Shown here one piece after another: positions 33,855 to 45,045 of a stretch of DNA of 64,000 bases. The notes below the pieces were generated by a model. The model did not search any database and was not told where the DNA came from. It saw only the letters and a program-made list of their open reading frames with translations. The number at the start of each line of letters is the position of its first letter. Within the stretch, counting starts at the first letter, position 1. The stretch lies in NCBI GenBank assembly GCA_024704765.1, contig JAKMXF010000332.1, forward strand, positions 985,080-1,049,079, given 5' to 3'. Both the position numbers and the translations under genes were made by a program. Origin of the DNA: Oopsacas minuta. Its lineage: Eukaryota; Porifera; Hexactinellida; Lyssacinosida; Leucopsacidae.

Positions 33855-36284
33855 GTGAAAATCATGCGTGTACAAAAACATCTTAACACCATACAATCTG
33901 CCAATAAAATTGCCCGTATATGGATTTTGGAGATTGTTTGTGTAGATCTAAAGATTTATATTCTGATCTATTTCACTGGGCAACAGCATATTTACACATA
34001 CCATACTATTGACTTTTTCAAGCTAATTCCTGGCCGATTGAGCTCAAAAGCTGTATCCATTTTTGCACATCACGTTGAAATTTTTGTATATCAAAGCTTC
34101 GATATTCAGCCAAAAAATATAATTTCGCCCCAAGCTGCTGGAGTTGAATTACTATTGCTTGTTGTACAATTTGGTATATTTACTTAAGAAACAATAGGAA
34201 ATACAGTAATGAAACATAATCCATTAAATATTTTAACTGTGTATCATTTTCTGAATATATATTTAATTTTATTTAGATCTTATGATTTCATAAAATATAA
34301 TTTCCACAGTACTTTACACTAAATTATGTATTCATCTTCATAGCCTTTCGATTAGTAAATGAACTCATTTATGAGAAAACAACCCCTTTTGCCAGTTTAT
34401 CATCGATTTTTATATGTGGAATATTTCTGTTTTGGTGTGCGAGGGTAGATCGAACAGTTTCTCGAGAGATATTAGTTCCTTTGCCAATGCTATTCTGAGT
34501 GGAATTTGGTAGCTCACAATATGTATACGTAGTGTTGTCATGTAAGTAAATAATCCCAAATTCTGGGTTAATAATACCCAAGATGCTGAATCAAAAATTT
34601 AACTTTTTTCAATATGTGTAATATATTCCCTCTGTTATGGAAATTTTTAAACAAAATTCGTCATATCTCAAATTTTTAAGAATACAAGTTTGGGTTAATT
34701 TTTGAGAGTGGATTGTGTCAATAATTGACTATGTTACAATAAGATCACACGTATTATATTTTCACCTTATTTAGTTCTTGTTATGGCCTGGAAGATAGAA
34801 ATAACTAGTAAATTCCGATTATGAAGGTTCTCACATCGAACATAACTAGATAATACATCAAGAAGGTAATGTATAGGGCATCTCAAGCTTATCAAAGTAT
34901 TTGTTGAGATATTTTCTTTCATCACTTTCGATTCAAAAGGAATTTTTTCGAACGAAATTATTCTTTATAGTATAAATAACTGAGGTGATGAAGAAAAATA
35001 GATCCATTTATTCACCTTAACGCAAAAAACCTTCCCAGAAACAAAGGATGTTGTCAATTGTGTACGAATAATATTATTCTTGTAAGCCTGTGTTATTTAA
35101 GGCTTAATTAGCAATTTAGAGTTATCCCACGTCAGAGTTGTTAAATTTGGGGAAATAATGGAATTTTTCTTGTTACTACATGCTTGAAATCGATGCATTT
35201 TGGTTCCAAAGTACCTAAATTAATACTATATTTTTCTAAAATATGAAGGGTTTAAGCTTTCACACCAAACTATGTTGAATTGCTTTCTCTATTCTCATTA
35301 TTTTATCTACATTTAACTCCAAATTACTATAGATCACTCAATCCATATGTATAAGCTGTGGCTACGTGCATGTTTTTCATTGGTACCTTTGCTCACTTTT
35401 ACCAATGAATCGGCTATACTTGGCCTTCTGTTATTATGCTAAATGACTAAATTTTGCTCCCAGGCAGAGTAGATCGCCGACCACTGGCCAAAGTCTGAAT
35501 CAAAGAGCGTATCGCCTATATTGATTGATTATTTTTCGTTAATAATGGCCCTTGGAGGTGCAATTGAAGTAATCGAACCATTAAAATGTGATTAATGAGG
35601 GTTGGCGAATCATCTGTTTCAAATTTCCATTAACAATATTTATGACTTTTTGAAATATTCTATTTTGAAAAATTAACTTAGAAGTTCGCAGACTATTCGA
35701 TTAGGGCCATTTCAGTCACTTATTCGACTCACTTAGACTTGTCAGATTTTAACGAAATTAGTATCATTGGAAAGGGGAGAGTTGGACGTTTTATGCAAAT
35801 GTTTTAATTTAAATACTCTTTACTTTTAGTTACTTTTAGGTGAAACTATTTAGGGTCACGACACGCTTGGATTTACCCACCTAAAAGTTTGGATTCGATT
35901 CTGAAATTCTCTATGTATACTTCGGTGATATTGGCATTTATGAAACTTACTTTCCTTAAAAATATTAACACTCGCGGAGCTAGAGGAATTCAGATTTTAA
36001 GTCGGGAGTGAGAGTGGTAGGGAAGAATCATTTTATACACCAGTAGAGTCAGTTCAATTTCATGTTTCTTACCCTAAATCCGACTGAATTTCAATTATGT
36101 TCATACTATTAGATAATTCAGATATAGACGTTATGACAATATCGATATATTCGTGAAACACTAAAAATTATCAACAGCAACAGCCTACAATTATCAATAA
36201 ATTCTCTGCATGTTTGTGTGTTAGACAAATTCAAACTATGAGATCAATTCTTGAAGTTTTCTCTCTTAAGATCAAGTTTAGCTA
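33855..36284. other. no gene recognised
   Basis: 2.4 kb of AT-rich DNA. The open frame at 34369-34581 on the minus strand contains GKGTNISRETVRSTLAHQN, which vaguely resembles a transposase helix-turn-helix, but nothing catalytic follows. Confidence 0.45.
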
Positions 36285-38210
36285 TTCTGTGGAGGAGTTT
36301 GGGGTGTAAAGGTCCTGTATGTGAAAGGCGGTGAGGTCCGGGGAACTACACGGAGCAAGTTACGCGTAGTGGCTAAGGAAAACCTGTGGGCGACGTTAGT
36401 GGTCGTACATCATGAGCTTAGTCATGGGGCACGTCACAAGAACGACGGGTATTTCATGAGCCACGACTATCACGTGCTTCGTGCAGTAATTGTCCTCTTC
36501 GTAGCCCTCTGCGCCATCTGCCAAGCCAACACACGCAGGAAATCCATACTGAAAGTCATCCACAGACCTATCAGATCCTAGAATGCTGGTCATCCTGGCA
36601 GGCTGACCTTGTGGCCATGCAGACATGCCCAGCCAAGAACTATCAGCACATCCCAACTATCAGGACTGCTTCAGCCAATTTGTCATCCTGAGGCATCTCA
36701 AGTCCAAGTAAGTGGTAGTGGTAGCTGAACATCTGGTACAAATCTTCTGTTAGTATGGCCCGCCACTCATCTGGCATACGGATAATGGAAGAGAGTTCGT
36801 TAACAAGCATCTATTCACTAGCGTGCGCAGACTCTAGAGAAGTGCACACCCTTTGCAGGGAGGGCCAAGACCTGGGTTGATAAAAATAATGATTTGTTAA
36901 AAATAATTAAAAAAATCCGATTTTTTTATTTAAATGCTACGGATAGTGGTAATCTAATAGTTATAAATCTTTTGTAAGTGGTTGTTTGAAAATATACAAA
37001 GACTCAGGGTTGCTTATTAATAACCAGCTTAGTATGAACATTCGTTCATTATGAACAACCCCCACAGGTCCCAATTCTTCGGCTTACATAAGATTTGTAT
37101 TATGCCAAGTCATTATGAAGGAGTTCACAATACGGGACCCTGACTGTACAAATCATTTATTTGTATTTAAATCGAACATCCCTGCCGTCAAATGAATAGA
37201 TTTTCGATGGGTATAAATAATAATATCAGAATGGACATAAGATAATAAAAACATCAAAATATTGAATTTAAATAAGATATTTTGATAAAACTCGGATTTT
37301 TGATTTAAATCACTTTATTTAAATCCAACAACCCTGCCAAGACACTCACAGGACCAGGGAAGTGTGGAACGAACTAATGGTGATTTCAAGAAGCAATTAT
37401 CCGCCGTCTCATGCATGCGGGTAGAGGTGCCAATGAGTGGGCAAGTGAGTTACATTTGTTCAGTATGGTAAGAATAACGCATACCACTCGAGTATCTGGG
37501 CGACATCCATCTCTGTATACTTTAGGAGAACGCTAACTGATCTCAGTGTGGATATGCTACTGCCAAGCGAGGTACTTATACCTTGATGTTGAGGACCAGC
37601 TAGAACAGATGCTAGCTACCATACAGGTTACCGAGTATGCTCATACTCCGCATACACCTCCGCAACACCAACCCTATGCTATTAACCTCTCTTTCTCTAC
37701 AGGAACCTACTGATGAAATAGATATTGTAGCGAGCATCACACTAACTGATACTGCTCGAGCAGAGCCTTGCTCTTCCCACGATATCAGTACCTACCCATC
37801 TTGCACTACCTCCCAGGAGCAGGATGACACACCAGCAGACGACGCTGATACGGACGATCTCCCTACGACCCAAAGGCCTACTTACTCTGTGTTCGTCGAC
37901 GAACTAGAGCAGATTCCTACAACCTTACTGTACCTCCGCTGAACGGTACACAAGTTACACTGATATTTACATTACCTCAGGCCAGTCCAAGCCGATACCC
38001 TATGATCCATCCGTCTTACCTTTACCACCTGCATCTCCTATTCCTTACGCATCTGGCACCTACTTCCCTGACTATCCTCTCTATCCAGCCTGTGTAATAG
38101 ATGATTGCAACTGTACTATGAATTGCAGCTATCATAGACTGGATCCATTTCATGCTGACTGCCTGGACCGACTAGACGCGTACTGTAAGACTTCCATTGC
38201 GACATAAGTG
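36285..38210 (+). pseudogene. KRBA2/GIN-like integrase element, most complete copy
   Basis: A decayed cellular integrase of the KRBA2/GIN type. The zinc-binding HHCC N-terminal domain is readable as VHHELSHGARHKND, then ALCAICQANTRRKS near 36400-36545. The core follows as WQADLVAMQTCPAKNYQHI (first Asp), NYQDCFSQFVILRHLKSK, and WHTDNGREFVNKHLFTS near 36770-36815 (second Asp). A 465-bp MITE interrupts it. Coding resumes with the DQGSVERTNGDFKK-like block (catalytic Glu). The tail has an acidic linker (37700-37900) and a Cys/His motif LDPFHADCLDRLDAYC near 38140-38185. Several frameshifts and stops. The copy at 10520 shares both ends. Confidence 0.8.
36872..37336. mobile_element. 465-bp hAT-type MITE inside the integrase
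   Basis: The left end CTGGGTTGATAAAAATAATG and the inverse of the right end CAGGGTTGTTGGATTTAAAT are related inverted repeats. CCAAGAC flanks both sides (36865-36871 and 37337-37343); with the adjoining G it can be read as 8 bp. Removing it restores the integrase sequence around GGCCAAGACACTCACAGG. ATTTAAATC words recur inside. It has no coding capacity. Confidence 0.88.
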
Positions 38211-40319
38211 TAAAATATATTTTCAAATGACACTTCAAAAATGCATACAGAGAGTATTGTATCCTCAAAAAATAACGAAATTGTATATACTGTATTCGGG
38301 AGGATATTTCGCATATTGACGTGCTTTACTTAAATTGTTAGCGCTGCGCGTAGGTCAAAATTACCATCTATGAAAGATAAGCCATGACCTGCGAGGGTAT
38401 ATATACACTGTTGTATTACTTAATTGTTTAGGTTATTGAACTCCAATGATAAATAGAAATTCGGTCATTTGCTTTTTGCCTCAACATCACATTATATCCC
38501 AAATCTCAGAGATATACAAAGGATATACCTAGAATTGAGCAAGGGATTGGGGTTATGGGGCAAAAACCATATGTACATGTCTTTAGAGCCTTTAATTTCT
38601 GATTATCCTCTAGCAGGAATTGTGTCTCGGCTACTCGCTCCCAAACAGATGGATGAATACCCACCGATTCGAGACTTGGACATCTAGTATCTGTCAGGTG
38701 AACTAGGTTAAATAATGGCAATAAATTCAGTTTCAAGTCATAAATTAGTAACCATCAATTGTTCATATGACAAATCAAGATATGATTTCAGTGAAGTGCA
38801 TTCAAATTGTGATTAGGGCCCATTTCCCTCAATCAGGCCCTGGCTGCGAAGTTTAGAATATTTCATGACTCGAAATGAAGAAAATATAAAATGAAAAACC
38901 TGAAAAAGAAGTTAAAATTTCAATAATACTGTGAAATAGGATTCACTTTGTGAGATCAATTAAGTCAAGTTTTATTGAATTATGTTCATATTATTAGAGA
39001 AAGTCACATATATATATACAGAATATTTCAGAATCACGAAATTCAAACTATAGTATCAGTTTTCATTTCTTAGACAATGGATGAAGACTAATAACAACTG
39101 AGATTTTAGAATATAGATTACGTCTATTATCTGTCAAATATCGTGGAGTCACCCACACAATGACAATCAACTATTGAATGTGTGGCAGTTGGACCTTCTC
39201 TTCTGTAGATACTTTTGGATTCGGTTCAAAATATTGCAACAATTGCGTACGTTAGCATTAATTAATGTTTTCGGTCCCTCAGGGTTGCTGATAAAATTAG
39301 TGGGTGCACTTGGGACACACCTCAGTACCTGTCCGAAAAAGACTTAAAACAAAGTGAATCTATCTACATAACACCCCAGATAACACACAGATACTTGATA
39401 GCAAGCCAAGCGAATGCCAGACGCTTGTACAAGTACTCAATCCAGGAGTACTCATTGCCATATCTTGACCCCCTACTGAAATGTATAAAGAGCATCATAC
39501 TGATCACCACGTGGTTTATAATAGTATATGCTATGAAATAATATGATCAATGATTTGCCTTCAATGATTGGTTATGCTTCAAAAAGGTTGGTTCGTGAAA
39601 GGAATATTGCTCAAGTTAATATTGTGACTCAATGTTAAGCGCATTGCAAGAGTAAACGTATTAAAATGATCAGTGAGGCTAATATTAGGAACAGGTTGAG
39701 GCGGAACGTACACATATTCAAGAATGATATCTGAATCAAACTGACTTATACTATCCATTTGCAGTTGATCTAAATCATCAATGGGATCATCTATTGTTTA
39801 GTTGCAATTAGAAACTTGATTGCATATATTTACTGTTTGAACCTCATTTGGAGTCAACAAATTAACATTGGCTTATGATCATTAAAGTAAGATCATAGAA
39901 ATCAGACAATTCCAGTAAGAAGTTAATTGATAAACAGTGCAATTGAGAACAATAATTAATTGAAATCCCAGATATGGCTAGGGTAAAACCATACTATTTG
40001 GTGTCGTTTCAGATACATCTACATTGAATTCACCTGTAGTTATGTTTTGAATAGTTGCGTATCATAATCATGATTCTATCAAATTCAGATAAAAGTTGCA
40101 CTAATGGAGCACGAGGTGATCTGTAAACTGATATCAGTACCATTGGTCAATCTATTAAATTTGACTCATCAATTTCGATCATATCTCAATCATTGCACCG
40201 TTTTGGCAAATAGAATGAATGGATATTAATTTACAACTAGCTAGATCAAAGAGTATATATGTGTATCAGAACTAGACATGTAGCTATGCCATCTATGCAG
40301 CCAATAAGAAAATGACCTG
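38211..40319. other. no gene recognised
   Basis: 2.1 kb AT-rich DNA. A stretch near 39330-39500 stays open in one frame but shows no family motif. The right boundary is the Harbinger element. Confidence 0.45.
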
Positions 40320-40694
40320 GGGCCTTATTAACTAAAATTCTAAAAAATTTCTTAACTTAATCTTAGTGTATTTCTAAGAATAATTCTAAGAATTCATGAA
40401 ATAGTCTTAGTTTTCATTATGAATTCTTAACTTGGCTATACTTAACGGGTTCTAAGAATAATTCTTAGACTAATTCTTAGAATTGGGTAATTCTACTGAT
40501 TGATTCTTGCTATTGATTAGTAAAATTTATGACAATTTATTCAACTTCAATCGTTTTTTTGAGAAGATATAGGCATAGTAGAAAATAACATCCTTATACT
40601 TGTATACTTGATTTATCATTAATCAGATAATTGCCCCATCCAATAGAAAAGGATATTTATTGCATCTCTCATTTGTGTACTATTGTATTAACTC

Positions 40695-41736
40695 ATGGCC
40701 TCGCTTTTTGTTCTTTTGGAGCTGGAAATAGGCAGTTTACGACGCCAGAGAATTTTTCGTGACAGGTTAAACTCTCTTGAGGCGTACACAGATGTAGAGT
40801 TTATTTCTCGTTATAGAATCAGAAGAGAAAGGTTCTTAGAATTAAATGATAAAATTGAGACTTTCATTTCTCGATCTACAAGGCGATCTCATTCGCTTTC
40901 GGTGACAACTCAATTAGCGGTCACTCTTCAGTTTCTAGCTACGGGGAGTTTCCAAACTGTGGTTGCATCAGTTCATGGAATTTCCCAGCTCTCTGTGTCA
41001 AACTGTGTTAGAGGTGTAACAGAGGCATTATGCTCTATTGCGAAAGACTATATACAGTTTCCAACTGCTGCTAGACAGATGAGCTTGCAGCATGGATTAT
41101 TGGGAAAGTTCGGGTTTCCTAAAGTATTAGGTTGCATAGACGGCTCACATACCCCAATTGTTGTCTCTAGCACCAACGAAGCAATTTATGTTAATCGTGA
41201 AAGTTTTCATTCAATTAAGGTCCAAGTGATATGTGACTATATATTCAAGTTTATTGATGTAGTTGTGAAGTGACCAGGCAACACACATGACGTGTTCCTA
41301 TGGAGGCAATCAGGGATCAATCTTAAGATCGCCAGTAAAGAAATTCCAATTCTTCATGGGTGGTTTCTCGGCGATAGTGGTTATCCGTTGCCCCGAATTT
41401 AATGACTCCATTACTATCTCCTGTACAGCTCGCGAAAGAAGGTATAATCGTGTTTTCCTGAAGACTCGAAAGACAATTGAATATACCTTTGGAATATGGA
41501 AGAAAAGATGGAGATCAATGGACGAGACTGGTGGCAATTTGTGCTATAGCCCAGGCAGGGTTTGAAAACTACTCTTATCTTCCATGATACCTCATAATTT
41601 TTGTATTGATTGCGGTCTTCAAATTGAAATTGAAAACTTGGAAAGTGAGATGCCCTACACCGAAACAGACTATACTGGACATTCAGATAATGCGATTTTA
41701 GTTCGAGAAAATATAATTATAAACTATTTCACATGA
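40695..41736 (+). pseudogene. HARBI1-like transposase, two breaks
   Basis: PIF/Harbinger DDE nuclease. The open part starts MASLFVLLELEIGSLRRQRI at 40695, with RYRIRRERFLELNDKIE and LQFLATGSFQTVVAS, then VLGCIDGSHTPI (first Asp). A TGA at 41271-41273 replaces the Trp codon of the usual KWPGNTHD, followed by HDVFLWRQSG and HGWFLGDSGYP (second Asp). A frameshift near 41395 leads to ARERRYNRVFLKTRKTIEYT (Glu) and FGIWKKRWRSMD. A further shift near 41555 leads to the C-terminus ending TGA at 41734-41736. The triad is intact, so the copy is recent. The 192-residue first part could still be translated alone. Confidence 0.93.
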
Positions 41737-41811
41737 TATAGGAAGTTTAATTAATAAACTGAGCACATGAATGAATTAGGCTCTGATTTACTTATAGCAT
41801 AATAATATTTA

Positions 41812-42594
41812 TTATGGATTCCTAACCTTGACTTTGAAAGTAATGAGGTAATGAAGACAAATTAGAAGTAGGAAATGAAGGGGCAATGTCTGAAAATGTG
41901 GCAAAGGAGGCATAGTTTGAAGCATCAGAAGAGAAAGTGTCTTTGATTGATCCGCTGCTGTATGTTGCAAAATCTGGATTACTCGATCGAATTTACTCTC
42001 AAGTCGGTCTAGCTTAGAATCGATGTTAGCCAAAATCTCCAATTTCTTATCTTCTTTCTCTAAAATTGCACGTTTGGTCGATTCCAATTCGTCAGTCTCT
42101 AAACGATGACGTTTTCTTGGGGCCGGTTGGAAAAAATTTATTTTTTCAATATCTTCAGTGGGAACTGAGCTCATGAGCATCCTTTTAGTTTCATCATTTG
42201 AACTTTGGGATTCAAGAGGGAGATCGATACCCGATTCAATACCTTCAAAAGCTTCCTTCCCTTTGATGCTACTGATTTTAGCTTCTATTTCATCTAAATC
42301 AGCATCTGCAGGACCTCCACCAGTTTTTCTTGCTGATGCTAACTTATCTGCAATACAAGGCTTATGTTTTGTTAGTACATTATACCATTTTTTCATGACA
42401 TCATCTCTTGTTCTTACATTCCCATGTAATTCAGACAATCTCTCTGAAATTTCTTCCCAGATTTTGTTCTTATCATCGAAAGTCATAGTTGATGTTAGAG
42501 CGCCGAACAATTTCCATTTTTGATCATGAATGAGATCCACGAGTGACATTATCTCATCCTGAGTAAATTCTGTGAAAGAGTTTTCGGTTTTCAT
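41812..42594 (-). CDS. Myb/SANT-like DNA-binding protein of Harbinger
   Basis: An intact 260-residue frame, MKTENSFTEFTQDEIMSLVD to FKVKVRNP. The first 90 residues hold a Myb/SANT-like (MADF/MSANTD type) trihelix domain with the pattern IWEEISERLS and VRTRDDVMKKWYNVLTKHKP. An acidic middle follows, then a basic patch APRKRHRLE (possible nuclear signal, about residue 155), then a charged coiled-coil region (about 165-215: KRAILEKEDKKLEILANIDS, KLDRLESKFDRV). In Harbinger elements this protein binds the ends and carries the transposase to the nucleus. It lies tail to tail with the broken transposase. With no partner in this copy it could still act on relatives elsewhere. Confidence 0.88.
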   Translation of the reverse strand: MKTENSFTEFTQDEIMSLVDLIHDQKWKLFGALTSTMTFDDKNKIWEEISERLSELHGNVRTRDDVMKKWYNVLTKHKPCIADKLASARKTGGGPADADLDEIEAKISSIKGKEAFEGIESGIDLPLESQSSNDETKRMLMSSVPTEDIEKINFFQPAPRKRHRLETDELESTKRAILEKEDKKLEILANIDSKLDRLESKFDRVIQILQHTAADQSKTLSLLMLQTMPPLPHFQTLPLHFLLLICLHYLITFKVKVRNP

Positions 42595-43177
42595 GGTTCA
42601 TAATGCGAGCGATTGGTAAGATATTATCATAATTAATTAACATTTTATTATATTTTATACTTATCACTAAAGATGATAATAGACGTAAATGGATAAAGTT
42701 GCATAGATTACGTATATTTTTGCAGGACGTCACTCAAATGACATTGACTTTATTTACCTTAGTTTAGATACAACACTATTATGTTTCAAAAAATTTGAGA
42801 TATAATTGCATAAATATATTTATTGATGTCATAATACAATTCAGAGTGACATCAAGAAATAGTATCTAAATATAGTTGGTATGTAATTCGACTATAGTTC
42901 TATGCTGCGGGTATTACAACATGTTGGTATGATGATCAAACATATTGTCTTAAGTGATTAACAATCTTCTTTGTAAATAAATGCATATTTCTAATAATTT
43001 CATAGAAAAGTAGAATAAATTATAACTTAAGTGTCCTCTTTACCTCACTAAATATTTTTCTTAGAATTGTTCGAATTATTAGAATTACTCTAAGAATTGA
43101 GTCATATTCTAAGAATTTCACTTAAAGTTAAGCAAAATTCTAAGAATTTAAATTAAGAATTTTAGTTAATAAGGCCC

Positions 43178-43779
43178 CTGGAATATCAAAGCTAATAAAC
43201 AGAATAGTCATTGTCTCTTATAAATTATTATGCTCGATCCTATAATAACTGGATCACATGCTAAATCTTGTCAGTGTTTATTCAATGAACGGATATTATG
43301 TACAAAAATGTCAGGACTATTTAGTGGGATTAACCAAGTGATGCCACATGTTTCCTTCAATTGATTAAGTTTGAAAATACTGGTCTTTCTCAGATAGTTT
43401 ATCGGATAATTTTAGCTCTACTAAGTGTAGTGTATAAGGCATTACATGATAAACGATCTTCTACATGAGTACGACACATAAGTATCACCTCGAAATTTAT
43501 TATTAGTTAATGCTTAAACTACGGTGAAAGGAAATCGCTTTCTAACTATTTTATAGGATCTCAACCTTTGCCTCATTGAAAACGTTGTGTTTCTAACCCG
43601 ATAGGAGTCCAGTTATTCGAAACAGTATTATTTTTCAAGTACCGAGTCATAGAGTTAGCTCTTTCTCTTTTCCAACTGTTGGATTATCAAATTCCATCCA
43701 GAGAATACAGGGTAAACTTTCATGTGTATAACTCCTAGTTCAGTATTATATTCTCTGTAAGATATAAGTATCTCCATTT
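43178..43779. other. no gene recognised
   Basis: AT-rich DNA between the Harbinger end and the helicase remnant; its right part may belong to the helicase element's decayed C-terminal coding region. Confidence 0.4.
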
Positions 43780-44960
43780 ACCATCCTCTTAACAGTGTAG
43801 CTATTAATCGCCATAAGGTATCTAGCGGATATTTTAAGGAAGACCTCATAAGGTAGACCTTGAGTGTCTGATACCTTCAAACCTTGTATGGTGATTCTTA
43901 ATTAGCCAGAAATATCTCCAGCATTGTCACCTACTAAAGAATCAATAGCAATAAATTTACAGCCTTCAGTCGCTAATATATTCAGTACAGTCTCGTTATG
44001 AGGATTAACACTAGCATTAGTACTGAATAGATGCATTGCTTCGGTATATAGATTTATCAAGGAATCTTTTTCAATTTGTCTGCTTTTAAAAAGATCAATA
44101 TCAACGTCCTTTAAAGTACAGTTAGCAAATTGTTCAATGCTATTGCAAATTTTTTGTAATCGTTTGTCTCATCACCTGAGTTAGTTCTACAAAAGAATAC
44201 TTTTCCCAAAGATAAGAAGCAACTAATCCATCATAATTGTCACTAGTAGTATTGACACTCGAAAAACATAGGAAACATATACTGGAAGAAGTTGACGGAA
44301 ACCTCCCGCACAGATTATGTATGCCTAGTGAATCATCCATAATCGTTATTAGCCGGCTATATTAACTTGAGATATTATTTTGCTACCAACCATGGACATC
44401 TCATCAATAATTATCACTTTCAATAAACTTAGATTACTTCCTAAAGTGTTGCATACATCAGAAGATAGGTTAGTCATCGGGCGGTTAAATTCAGTTACTG
44501 GTAGAGCAAATGCACAATATAGTGTCATATATCATGGAAATTATGTGCAGCTTTACAAGTTAGAGCTGTTAGTAACGCCTTAATAACATCAGGATTAGTA
44601 CCTAGTAACGAATTAACGTATATTACCAAACCTTCGAATAGAGGTAGTTGCTTTCTCGCATTGAAGCAATGTAAAATATGCAGGAGTATTACTCATTAGA
44701 TTGTATTTAAATTCCTATACATTTGTAGAATTCCTCACCAGTACTCATAATAGGAACATTGGAGAATCCACTTGGAGGTTTTCAGGCCATTGCTAGTCAG
44801 GTTTGCATTCAAGATATTAACACCAGGATTATCGATCAGATTGTCAGATTCTTCAACCACATCAATACCCTCATTATTCATTATTTCCTCTATACCAATT
44901 GTATGAAAGTTAATCTCATCAGCACCTAAATCACCTAGGACATGTATAGCATCATTGGTT
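43780..44960 (-). pseudogene. PIF1-like helicase fragment (Helitron-type?)
   Basis: Read leftward. GINIVEE-like acidic text near 44900 is followed by NTPAYFTLLQCEKATTSIRR and LLGTNPDVIKALLTALTCKA (end of the ATPase N-lobe), KVIIIDEMSMVGSKIIS near 44410-44370 (Walker B), LWEKYSFVELTQVMRQ near 44205-44160 (the veLtxvmRQ motif of PIF1 helicases), DIDLFKSRQIEKDSL, and EAMHLFSTNASVNPHN near 44060-44000. A block like QGLPYEVFLK near 43860 follows. Frames change at least five times. The Walker A motif is not readable. PIF1-type helicases of this wording are usually carried by Helitrons, but I see no Rep domain or Helitron ends, so the carrier is uncertain. Confidence 0.8.
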
Positions 44961-45045
44961 GAGGACTGGCCTCTACATTCAAATAATGACCTATATCGTG
45001 TAATGAATTCAAAATTAGATTAATATATACTTTTATAATCTACAG

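Larger units (their letters stand above)
40320..43177. mobile_element. PIF/Harbinger element, complete ends
   Basis: 2858 bp. Both ends carry the identical 22-bp inverted repeat that begins GGGCCTTATTAACTAAAATT. CTG lies directly outside each end (40317-40319 and 43178-43180), a 3-bp duplication as PIF/Harbinger elements make. ATTCTAAGAA words repeat densely inside both ends, probable binding sites for the element's Myb-like protein. It carries the typical two genes, transposase (+) and Myb/SANT-like protein (-), placed tail to tail. Confidence 0.96.

Noticed and set aside
34369-34581. Minus-strand frame with an HTH-like stretch
   Set aside because: Too short, with no neighbouring catalytic block; similarity to a transposase HTH is too weak to call.
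38469-38736. Overlapping frames of 72 and 76 codons
   Set aside because: On opposite strands with no motif in either; treated as chance.
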